Shown in pieces: positions 37,816 to 46,814 of a stretch of DNA of 64,000 nucleotides. A program made the position numbers and the translations under genes. This DNA comes from Nannobrachium achirus (taxonomy: Eukaryota; Chordata; Actinopteri; Myctophiformes; Myctophidae): the NCBI GenBank assembly GCA_963921795.1, contig OY997651.1:42140856-42204855 (forward strand), given 5' to 3'. The stretch's first letter is position 1. Every line of letters begins with the position of its first letter. The notes under the pieces were generated by a model, which saw only the letters and a program-made list of their open reading frames with translations, did no database searches and was not told where the DNA came from.

Positions 37816-39594
37816 CTATTTCCTTTTCTTGGCATGGGCCTTCTTGCCTCCGACAGAGGAGTGACCTGCCCCTAAGGTGCTGTCTGAAGGGTTTGCAGAA
37901 ACGTTAATTTGTCCACCTTGAATTTCACTACGAACGTCTGAAGGCAGGCGTTCAATCTGCTGCTGAGTCTCCAGGGAGAACATCAAGTCTCTCAGTTGCT
38001 CTTGCAGCTCTGCTATCGTCCCATCCTTATGCTTTGCAGTCTCCCTTCCCTTGCGTTCCTCTTCTGCCAACTGGGCCTGGAGCTGCAACTGATTGGCTCT
38101 CAGACAGCGGTTCATCTCCTGCTCCTCCGTCAGCTCCCGGCTCAGCTTCGTCACACGACTGTTCACCTGGGCATATTTTTTGTCAATTCCCTGTCTCCCC
38201 TTGGTTAGCTCTGCCAGCCGTCGCTCCAAGCTATCACAACGCTCTAGCGTCTCCTTAAACTTAGCCTTCGTGTTGATTATCTCGTCGGCTATGTCTTTTT
38301 CCAGACGAAAAATCTTATTCTCCCAGTAAATCCTTTGGGACTCCAGTTGACTTGTCAGCAAGTAGGTATACTCTAAGTGCAGTGCTTCTATTTTCTCAGC
38401 ATGGCATATGTCTCCATCAAATTTACTTTCATACTGCACCATCTTTCCATCGGTCTTACTTGCCACAAGTCGATGGACGTAGTTATCTCCTGCATAGTCC
38501 CAGACACGTTGGTTGGTGAGGTGCATGGCATAAGTATGCTGTGTTTCCTCAAAGTGCTTGAGAGCATGCACACTGTCGTAACGGGAACAGCCGACGTGCC
38601 CACAGATCAAACAAATCCACACATTCTCCTGCACGCCACACTCAAAGCACTTGTTCTCCTCAACGGATTCCGGTGTTTGACGGTGCCTACATACAGGACA
38701 CGAGGCATCCTCCCAGCGCTGGAGACACTGGATGTGAAAGCTGTGGTTGCAGAGGGTGGTGAGAACGCCATTAACAGACTCATCCATTCCCTCTAGGCAG
38801 ACGATACACTTAGGCAGCTCGGTCAACTCCATCACTGGCAGACTTGCTCCCTGTTCCGACTTGATGGCTTCTGCCCTTTCCACATAAACTAGATGGCACA
38901 CTGCATCCTCTATCGCGTTGAACTGGCGGCCATTAGTTGCAGTGTAGAAACGGTCTGCATCTGCCTGTGTACTGAAGTTGAGTAGCACCATAAACTGGTT
39001 AGGGGTGGAATCACGTATAATCTTCATGTGTTCCATTACATCGTTATAAGGTGCCACAAGCTTCATAAGGTCATGGCTGGTCATGGTAGCTGGAACGGCC
39101 AGTAGGCACAGCATGGCACTACGTCTCACATCCTCAGTAAGTGACGTCATTTTATTGGTCTTGTAGAGGTGCATGATACCGTGGACAATTTCCACCGAGG
39201 GGTTTCCACTGAAGAAGGAGATCTGGTCCTGGTCTGATAGTTGCTTGAATGCTGAGTATCGAGACTTGATCCCCTCACAGCCCTCCTTACAATCAGTTTC
39301 AGGCTTCAGGCACTGACTTCCAGGGATGTTCTGAAGTGCGTCTTCAACCGTTCCTGGATTTAGTTCAAAAGTCTCAATGACCAGATCTCCCATGGCTCTA
39401 CTACCAATGTTTTTGTGAAGAACGGTTGATCGTTCCAGGTCTGTCTTCCCAGTCAAAGTGGCCTTGGCAAGGCCCAGAGCTTTCTCGTGCATCTCCTCTT
39501 CTGCCGTCCCCTCCCCTGCAGAATACTGGAAACCTTGTGGACAGAGCGATTGGTCTGCTAATTCCAGACGGATAACGACCAGAGGCACACTCAT
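37816..39594 (-). CDS. brap: Intronless BRAP (BRCA1-associated protein / IMP) retrogene, 592 aa
   Basis: A single frame gives a complete BRAP. Start MSVPLVVIRLELADQS matches mammalian MSVSLVVIRLELAE; I chose this Met (39592-39594) rather than the one 17 codons upstream because the product is then 592 aa, the length of human BRAP. Domains: BRAP2-type RRM-like region about 120-245 (SFFSGNPSVEIVHGIMHLYK), C3H2C3-type RING 263-302 (CIVCLEGMDESV ... CPVC), UBP zinc finger about 316-360 (CFECG, CGHVGC, HFEETQH), long coiled coil about 405-550, basic tail KKAHAKKRK. BRAP is a Ras-responsive ubiquitin ligase that limits KSR/MAPK signalling and holds NLS proteins in the cytoplasm. Vertebrate BRAP has about 12 exons, so an uninterrupted frame indicates a retrocopy. 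In the UBP finger, GCGRY is GCSRY and SRHAYKH is SVHALKH; zinc ligands remain. No poly(A) tract or target repeats were found, so it is not very young, yet the frame is intact. Confidence 0.92.
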   Translation of the reverse strand: MSVPLVVIRLELADQSLCPQGFQYSAGEGTAEEEMHEKALGLAKATLTGKTDLERSTVLHKNIGSRAMGDLVIETFELNPGTVEDALQNIPGSQCLKPETDCKEGCEGIKSRYSAFKQLSDQDQISFFSGNPSVEIVHGIMHLYKTNKMTSLTEDVRRSAMLCLLAVPATMTSHDLMKLVAPYNDVMEHMKIIRDSTPNQFMVLLNFSTQADADRFYTATNGRQFNAIEDAVCHLVYVERAEAIKSEQGASLPVMELTELPKCIVCLEGMDESVNGVLTTLCNHSFHIQCLQRWEDASCPVCRHRQTPESVEENKCFECGVQENVWICLICGHVGCSRYDSVHALKHFEETQHTYAMHLTNQRVWDYAGDNYVHRLVASKTDGKMVQYESKFDGDICHAEKIEALHLEYTYLLTSQLESQRIYWENKIFRLEKDIADEIINTKAKFKETLERCDSLERRLAELTKGRQGIDKKYAQVNSRVTKLSRELTEEQEMNRCLRANQLQLQAQLAEEERKGRETAKHKDGTIAELQEQLRDLMFSLETQQQIERLPSDVRSEIQGGQINVSANPSDSTLGAGHSSVGGKKAHAKKRK

Positions 39595-40334
39595 TTGTAA
39601 TGTCTTTGTCAAAGTCCCCTTTAAAAACCAAAAGAAACAAGACAACTGACGGCAGCTGATCAGGCTAAACCTCAGTCAATATTAAAGAGCAAGAAAAACG
39701 GACTGTCAAAAACGTTAGGTGTGTATGAAAAGAGTATTAAATACACAGACTTGAGTGACAACAACATATTTACCATATTTAGGTTTGACCAAGCTCCGGT
39801 CTGACATCAGTCACCACTGAGTTCAATGGAGGATCGGTGCAAGCTTGACATCAGATAACATCACGTGACATCACGTATATAGTGATCTCATGACGCGTCA
39901 TCAAACGCGTCATCAAATCCCGTCGGCCATATCGGCGACACTGCCTTGATGTAAACAAAGAGCCTACTACTAGCCAGCGTGCATAGTACTTATTCGTATC
40001 CTTATAAACCTCTGAACAACTGAAAATGGTTAATTATTGCCGTGTTTATGGGTGCACTAATCGGTCTGACCGTGAAAAGAATTTAGAGTATTACAGATTA
40101 CCAAGAGTTATTACAAATCAGGGAGAAGCTTGCAAAACATTGTCAGAAGAAAGGAGACGTTTGTGGCTGGCCAAACTGAATCAAGATTTCAAGGGGAAGA
40201 ATCTTGACAACATTCGAGTTTGTTCTGCGCATGTACTGTATACAGTGTTATTGCTCAGTATCTGTGCATTATCTAATTTCATAGCCTACTACACTGCCCT
40301 ACAAAGCCAAAATGCAATAACGTTTTTGGACACA

Positions 40335-40540
40335 AAAGAGTTGTTTAAGGGTTCATTTGGTTCCATTTGTGTACACTATGAGAGTTACAGACCTGGCTGT
40401 AAGGGTCCATTTGGTTCAGAGACTCAGAGTTAGTTGGTTCAGAGACTCAGAGTTAGACCTGTAATGGTCCATTAGGTTCAGAGACTAAGAGTTAAGAGAC
40501 CTGTACAGGTCCATTTGGTTCTAAAATATATAATACCCAT
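40335..40540 (+). repeat. Array of 'GGTCCATTTGGTTC' units inside the transposase intron
   Basis: Three to four imperfect units carrying GGTCCATTTGGTTC, ACTATGAGAGTTACAGACCT and TCAGAGACTCAGAGTTAG lie in tandem. The mirror-image array lies in the other transposon gene at 45285-45665. Single relatives occur in MITEs at 3.56, 13.1, 18.05 and 21.45 kb. Confidence 0.7.
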
Positions 40541-41818
40541 AGAGGTTATTTTATGTTTTGTTTTTCTACTTAAAATCGGTTTGAGAAATTATGTAAACTA
40601 GGATTGTTACTGAAAACACTAGATTATCCACAATGTAAAAACAAAAATCCTTTGAGAAAAATATAATTATAAATAGTGATAGTGTTATCACTGTTTTTGG
40701 TCTCAAAGGTAAAACTAAATGATTATGGGAAAAACTATTACCTCGTATTAAACATACTGATCATTGATCAATTATTGAAATATCATAGTCAATATATACT
40801 TATCACCCATTTGGCTAGCCAACTGAAAGCTTATTATTTCACTTTGGCTTTGTGAGACAGTACAGTATGAACACATGTAATATTAGATTTAAGAATCTGC
40901 CATACTGTATCTCATCACATGCAGGTAAAAGGGCAGAGCTGTACTACAAAGATGACCCAGATTGGGTTCCATCAGTTGGTATGACAGGACCGCTGGAACC
41001 TTCTCTTCAGCCACCAAAAGAAACAGTGTCATCACGCTACCAACGCAGTTTGAACAGAACCCAGAGAGGACTCCAGCTTACGGCGGCTGCTGCTGATGCT
41101 GATGATGATGATGATGCTGCTGCCTCTGTTGAAGATGCTACCACAAGTGATCATATCAGTGACAATATGTGCAGTGTAGAGACTCAAACTGAAATGACTG
41201 GAGATTTATTTGATTCATTGTACAGTGAACTTCAAAATCTTAGAACAGAAAACATTCAGTTGCGTTCTGATGTGGAGCGTTTGTCCTCCTATTATGACCA
41301 AAGTGCTTTTGTAGACAAGGATGACAAGGTTTTATTTCACACTGGTCTACCTACTGTACTTGGCAGCTTCTGTTGGTACTCTACACATACCTTTGTCCAT
41401 ACCTCCCTGTGAAGAAGTCACTTGGTAAATTCCAACAGTTAATGCTGACATTAATGCGACTAAGACTTAATGTTTCTACAACCTTCTTGGCCTATCTTTT
41501 CAATGTGTCATTATCCACTGCTTCTAGGATATTCACTGATGTTACTGATGTCATGTTTATTTGCATGAAACCTCTGATTAGATGGCCAGAAAGAGAAGAT
41601 TTGCAAAAAACTATGCCAATGCAATTCCGGAAACATTTTGGTAAAAAATGTGTTGTTATTATTGACTGCTTTGAGGTTTTCATTGACCGTCCATCTAACC
41701 TTAGAGCCAGAGCACAGACATGGTCTTCCTACAAGCATCATAACACTGTACATTTTTTGATTGGAATTACACCACAGGGCACAGTCTCATATATCAAATG
41801 CATGGGGAGGAAGAGTTA

Positions 41819-42516
41819 GTTGCGACCGTAGGTCGCACTTTACTATCAAAACCACCACAAAGTGTAAGTAACTCCGTCCCTCCGTCTGTCTGTCAGTCTG
41901 TCTGTCACACCTCACAAGTCACACTTTTTCCCTGCTTTAATCTCCGCAACCGTTGCCCCGATCCATGCCAAATTTTGCACACACGTTCCTTGGCTGCCAA
42001 ACTACAACCTCCAAGGACCCCCGGAGCTCCAGGGACCCCCAGATGTAAAAAATGACCAAATGCGCAAACATGACCAAATGACCACCCCAACGGGGCTGCT
42101 CACGGGGAATTCCCGGGGACCACCGACTCCTGGTGCTCCAGAACGGATGCAAAAGTGGTGGCGCCCCCAGTGGAGGACCCCCTACACTGCAGCTCACATA
42201 AAATGCCGTAACTCCGGCTAGGAGCGACCGGGACAGCCGGGGCCGGTACCTGTTCGTCCGCCTTGCCGGCGCGGAGACCCCACCCCTCATTTCTCACATG
42301 GCCCTCTTCTAGCGCCACCATGAGGCCGATTCTTGCAAAACACATTTTTGGACACTGCTCCTACAGATTTTGCCCTAAAATCACGAAAATCACTACACAG
42401 TATGTCTACACTCATGTCATCAACATGGATCAGGAAGATTTTGGCAAAACACATTTTTGCCCTATTTGTGGAGATAAGTGACCTACGGTCGCTTATCTCC
42501 CGATTAGGGAGCCTTA
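41819..42516. mobile_element. Insertion inside the transposase DDE domain
   Basis: Transposase homology stops after GGAGGAAGAGTTAG at 41818 and resumes at GATAAGCATCTAACTGAAAA. The inserted DNA has a 13-bp inverted pair GCGACCGTAGGTC (41822-41834) and GACCTACGGTCGC (42480-42492). Each lies in its own small palindrome (GCGACC-gta-GGTCGC on the left, GAGATAAG...CTTATCTC on the right). The body belongs to the family at 58.98, 60.21 and 63.77 kb: CCGTTGCCCCGATCCATGCC, TAGCGCCACCATGAGGCCGA, TACAGATTTTGCCCTAAAAT. Non-coding. Confidence 0.75.
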
Positions 42517-42949
42517 CTGGTGATAAGCATCTAACTGAAAACTGTGGCTTTTTGGACAAGATTCTTCCTGGTGATTTAGTTTTAGCTGACCGGGGCTTTA
42601 ATATTCATGCCACATTAGGTTGCATGATGGCACAGTTACAAATTCCAGCATTCACTCGGGGGAAGTCACAGTTAGCTCCTGTTGACTTGGAGACCACAAG
42701 GAAAATTGCTCAAGTTAGGATTCATGTTGAGCGTGTGATCGGTTCTGTGCGCCAGAAATATTGTATTTTGGGGGGGATATTGCCAATTGAATTCTTATCA
42801 TGCAAGGATAGTGATGGTTATTGTACCATAGACAAGATTGCGCTGGTCTGTTGTGCTCTGGTGAACCTTTGCCCAACAATTGTTGATTTTGACTAAATGG
42901 TTAATTTGTAAGGATGTCAATAAAGACAGACTATTTCTATAGCCTAAAG

Positions 42950-43342
42950 CAGGGGTCTTCAACGTTTTCAGGCTAAGGACCCCTTAGTTGAGAGAGAGAT
43001 GAAGCAGGTGCCCCCACAACCTTTTAATAGATTCCATAATTTCATCGTTTGACAGCACAATCAGTGTATTTTGGATTCATGTCAATTTGTGTTGGATATT
43101 TAACCACTTATGCTGTCATTACCTAATACACTTGACCTTTTACTCTGTACTTAAGTCTGCTCTTTTTCCCCTCTACACCAAACCTGTTGGTCAAATAGCT
43201 GATCTACAAGCTCACAACACCTCGCAGTGTGAGGCGTTGTGAGCTTGTAGATCTGCCATTTTTGGCTACAGTTCTCAGAATATGGACACTAGGGTTCAAG
43301 TTGTTAATATAAAAAGGATTGGAAGATTTGGAGGACCCCCTG
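42950..43342. mobile_element. hAT-like MITE with central palindrome, between the two ISL2EU genes
   Basis: Begins CAGGGGTCTTCAACG and ends GGAGGACCCCCTG. The centre (about 43193-43262) is a well-kept palindrome copy: AATAGCTGATCTACAAGC, TCACAAC, loop CTCGCAGTGTGAG, GTTGTGAGCTTGTAGATC. A clear target duplication was not found. Confidence 0.65.
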
Positions 43343-43463
43343 TAGTAACTCTCAGTGTAACAACACACAACATATCATTATGAGAACAATGGCACAGTAC
43401 ACCATTAACAAAACACTTGAATAACTGTACCCACAGTGTAGTATATAACATGAGTTTCACAGC

Positions 43464-43469
43464 TTTATT
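43464..43469 (-). terminator. Polyadenylation signal candidate for the minus-strand transposon gene
   Basis: AATAAA on the minus strand, about 120 bp beyond the stop at 43588. Confidence 0.4.
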
Positions 43470-43587
43470 TGTCAAAAGCATTCCAAAATGCTAAGTGATT
43501 AACAAGTACTCAACAGTTATTCAAATAGTTTTGAACACCAACATCAAATTACAGTGCCTGAATGCTCACCTTTTTTAAATTTACCTT

Positions 43588-46173
43588 TTAATTTTTTGTA
43601 CTTTTCTTAGCCCTTTTTGGCAGAAACTGAGGTAGCTTACGGCAATTGGGACAATACCATTTCCCTCTTGGTGCAACCTGAACATTAACACATGCATAGT
43701 GAAACCACTGAATATGACATTTGTCATTGTCACAACATATCATTTTACCAAATTCAACCTGGCCACAGGAACAAAATGCTTGTTCTAGCCCGCTGGCACT
43801 TGCAGCAAGATCAGAACCATGTGACTCAGCAGAGACAGATACTCCAGGCTGTGAGGACTCAGTGAGTGTGTGTGTAGATGAAATCCTAGTGTAGAACTTT
43901 CCAACCAACTCTGGCATAATGGCTGTGTCAAAAATGTGCTTACTCTTCTGGCATATCATGCCCCAGAACTCTTCATCAAATGAAATGGTCTCTCAACGTG
44001 CAGATCCTTCTCTGTCCAAACAACAAAAAAAGCAGATTCCAGTCTACACACCCCAAGTTGAGTTTGCACCTGGTAGAAATACTGATGGTTTCTATTTAGT
44101 TTTAGTTTCCCATCATCATCATCCTTCTGCAAGTAGGTTACACTGTCTACCATTTCACCTTTGACACAGAAAGGACATTTAACTTCAATTACATTGACAC
44201 CACAACAATCACAAGAAACAAGGCCGTCTGGGGAAGCGCCCAAGAATGGCACACTTGGATTAATGAAGAAACCTGTGTTGTGCATTTTCACATTTTCATG
44301 AGATTTCTTATGTTCATCTATGAACATATCACGTGCAAATTTCTTATGAGTACATCCCCAGGTAGTGGCGCTTGAAGTAAATTTGTATGCCTCAGGATAG
44401 CATACACTTTTGATGAGGCTCTGTGCTGGTTGGTCCGGATTAGTGCAGCATGCAGTTTTCATTTTAGATGCTGTGATTCGACCAGCACGAAATCGAAACC
44501 ACAGTTTAGAATCAGCTTGATCCCTTGTAGCTGCCTCAACTGCCTTTGCTTGCTCCTCAGATACAGAAATCTCAACATCATTGCAAATAGACAATACATC
44601 ACTATAGTCCATGTGAACTGCATTATTGTTTCGTAATTCAGTCAACACCAGAGGAAAGTTTTCACCCATCGCTTTGGGAACAAAACTGTCTGAATGAGGT
44701 GCAATCAGTGACAAAATAGCAGATCCACTTGTGCTAAGAGCACTGAAAAATTTGGTTAATTCAGTAATGGTTGGCTGTGGTGTTTTTCTAACTTTTCTAA
44801 GAGTAGAGCGGTCACTAGCACTTTTTTTCTCATGACCAGCACAGCTGCTCTCTGCTATTTTACTTTATATCTCTTTGCTGCAGTGAAGTCTATCTTTTGG
44901 CATTCCTTTGTACTCCACCTTTGACAACTCAGTAGGTAACATCCAATAAGCCTTTTCCTGTGTCACTGTCTTTGAGTCCCTCAAGTTCACAGTTTCTTGG
45001 ATCAGAAACAGCAATGCAGCATGTGTGCACACTTCTCCAAGGCCAGCCACACACGTGCAGTGGCCTCCAAGAATCCGGCCTGACTTCTCTGCAATTATCC
45101 AGGGTTCAAGTGGTGTATTTCGGATTGACTGGGAATGGAGGACCTGAATAAAAGACAAGACAAACCAAATATAAGCTAAGAATAATCAATCATCAATTTA
45201 ATTTTAAAATAAATGACATCATGTAGGCTTATACCAATGGCTCTCAATATTTGAGGAGTTATAGGTCTGTAACTGTTAGTTAGTGTACTAATGGAACCAA
45301 ATTGACAGGTCTCTAAAGGCCCATTCCCAGTGAGCAAGATAAAAGATAAAGAAAACAAATATCTTTATCCATTGAAGTGGATGAGAGTAGGCTACCATCC
45401 ACTTCGATTGAGAAAAATATATTTTTTGTCTTTATCTTGCCAAGTGGGAAATGGGCCTTAACTTAACTCTGAAAACAAAGGAACCCTTACAGGTCTGTAA
45501 CTGTCATAGTGTACAGTACACCATTGGAACCAAATGAACCCTTACAGGTATGTAACTCTCAGTGTGTGCAATTTGAACTCTGAACCAAATGGACCCTTAC
45601 AGTTTGTAAGTCTGATAGTGTACACAAATGGAACCAAATGGACTCTTACAGATCCATTTGTACATTGTAAGTGTTAAAACATTTTAAAGTAATTGTAATC
45701 TGCAGTTAACAGTGTAGTTTGGGACTGTGGAGTGGACTAATGCATATCAAACTGATGATCAAAAATGTAATAAGACTATATACAATGTCTAAATGGCAAA
45801 GACAGGTTGATCTAAAAACGTTACCTACCTTAGCTTTCACGATGCATCTGTCATTGAGGAGCTACTGTATCTCTCTCACCCATCCACACACCATCTGGTT
45901 ATAAGCTTCCAAACCTTTGTAGGCGTTAAGGTCTTCAGATGTGTATGGGCTTGGCGAAAAAATAAGGTAGTTAACAATGTCTGGATATTTGATAGAAGGT
46001 AGAATATTTGGGTCATCATTGATCCAAGACGATGGGGCCAGCTCATATGGATCTTTGCCACATATTAAGCTTAATTTCTCTAAATAGCGTGCCCTTTCCT
46101 GCAGACCAAGTCCTTCTTTGTAGCTGGTAGCATCTTCCACACGATTTTCGGAGCTTTTCCGTGGGTTTGACAT
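43588..46173 (-). pseudogene. SWIM finger - YqaJ exonuclease - PHD protein of the ISL2EU element
   Basis: The minus strand carries four coding parts. About 46173-45862: MSNPRKSSENRVEDATSY ... WINDDPNILPSIKYPDI, the N terminus. About 45158-44865: SGRILGGHCTCVAGLGEVC then THAALLFLI, a SWIM zinc finger (CxC...CxH). 44714-43990: a YqaJ/lambda-exonuclease-like nuclease with WFRFRAGRITASK, FLGASPDGLVSCDC, NVIEVKCPF and QYFYQVQTQLG, which supply the Asp, the E-x-K and the Tyr-Gln of the active site. Then FCSCGQVEFGKMICCDNDKC with WFHYACVNV and WYCPNC, a PHD finger, to the stop at 43588. The frame changes by one base near 43985 between nuclease and PHD, and the join between 44870 and 44714 contains a stop, so this copy is probably not functional. 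The nuclease role in transposition is not established. Confidence 0.82.
45285..45665 (-). repeat. Array of 'GGTCCATTTGGTTC' units, mirror of 40335-40540
   Basis: On the plus strand the units read GGAACCAAATGGACCCTTAC and AGGTCTGTAACT, repeated four to five times with a central 'AAATATCTTTATC' inverted stretch near 45350-45445. It lies in the first intron of the minus-strand transposon gene, in inverse orientation to the array in the transposase intron. Confidence 0.7.
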
Positions 46174-46512
46174 AATGGCATTGTCTCAAAGTCGTAAATT
46201 AAACGTTATCACCGCATTCCAATGCTAGTATTATCCCACGTTGGTTTGTTTACAAAAGAGAGTATCGCCATGATGGCTGCGCCTCGCGGTAACGCCCATT
46301 TCGTGACGTCGGTGATTCCACTAATAGGCAACAGACTATTCTCACATATGGTGTGACATCACGACACGTTACATCACATGATGATGACATCACATAATAT
46401 CATCACAACTGTCCTATAAAGTTAACTTTCGAACGAACAAAATCTCATTTAGCAGCCTTCAGCAACACGTAGCAACTTCTTCCCAAAACTGGAGGAAGTG
46501 GCTACGTGTCTA

Positions 46513-46525
46513 GTTGCTAGGCAAC
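46513..46525. promoter_or_regulatory. RFX X-box-like palindrome upstream of the RPB1 retrogene
   Basis: GTTGCTAGGCAAC fits the RFX-family X-box pattern GTYRCC(N0-3)RGYAAC closely. It lies 65 bp upstream of a TATA box. RFX2 and relatives drive ciliary and testis genes. Binding is inferred from sequence only. Confidence 0.5.
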
Positions 46526-46560
46526 GGGGTGTGTTGATGTCACAACGGGGTGTGTTGATG
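46522..46560. repeat. Tandem pair upstream of the TATA box
   Basis: CAACGGGGTGTGTTGATG occurs at 46522-46539 and again at 46543-46560. The first copy overlaps the X-box end. Confidence 0.85.
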
Positions 46561-46589
46561 ACGATGTCAGCCCAGAGCTCAGTCCAGCC

Positions 46590-46597
46590 TATATAAG
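46590..46597 (+). promoter_or_regulatory. TATA box of the RPB1 retrogene
   Basis: TATATAAG in the context CAGCCTATATAAGGGGGTG. A start site near 46620 would give a 5' UTR of about 195 bp to the ATG at 46815. It lies about 300 bp from the right end of the ISL2EU element. Vertebrate RPB1 genes themselves have housekeeping-type promoters, so this looks newly acquired. Confidence 0.6.
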
Positions 46598-46814
46598 GGG
46601 GTGTGCTGTGTGCTGGGTGTCTTATCTCTTTAGATGTCGACTCGGAAAGATATAGCAAGGAGAGTCACTGTTGATACATATATTTATCAGAGATAAATAT
46701 AGATAATATATAAGATAGATAGAAAATAGATAAGAGAAAGACAAATAGAGATTTAAAAGTTCATTCTCACATAGCAGTGTGCCGAGGGAGGGCACGTATC
46801 ATTGAATAGACAGG

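Larger units (their letters stand above)
40026..42896 (+). pseudogene. THAP domain plus DDE_Tnp_4 transposase of the ISL2EU element (interrupted)
   Basis: First coding exon from 40026: MVNYCRVYGCTNRSDREKN ... RRRLWLAKLNQDF ... IRVCSAH, a C2CH THAP DNA-binding finger ending at about 40230 with GT next. A second exon opens after a CAG at 40924: KRAELYYKDDPDWVPSVGM, a D-rich run, then a coiled coil (LYSELQNLRTENIQLRSDVE). The transposase core follows: [20 protein letters not shown] helix-turn-helix, [17 protein letters not shown] (first catalytic Asp), [18 protein letters not shown], then [19 protein letters not shown] (second Asp) and [15 protein letters not shown] (Glu), ending PTIVDFD. Damage: frame changes near 41350 and near 41795, and a nested insertion of about 700 bp at 41819-42516. 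Such a gene cuts and moves the element in the nucleus. AATAAA at 42919-42924 follows the stop by about 23 bp. Confidence 0.88.
39925..46279. mobile_element. ISL2EU-type DNA transposon, two convergent genes, damaged
   Basis: A THAP-DDE transposase on the plus strand faces a SWIM/YqaJ nuclease/PHD gene on the minus strand, the known two-gene layout of animal ISL2EU elements. The outer ends show an imperfect inverted similarity: GGCCATATCGGCGACACT with TGTAAACAAA on the left (39925-39959) and TTTGTTTACA with AGTATCGCCATGATGGCT on the right (46245-46279). True termini may lie further out; both outer flanks are rich in direct GACATCAC words (39855-39890 and 46350-46400). Size is about 6.4 kb or slightly more. 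Confidence 0.8.

Noticed and set aside
39592-39645. Longer BRAP start giving 609 residues
   Set aside because: The extra 17 residues have no counterpart in BRAP and the internal Met matches the known N terminus and length.
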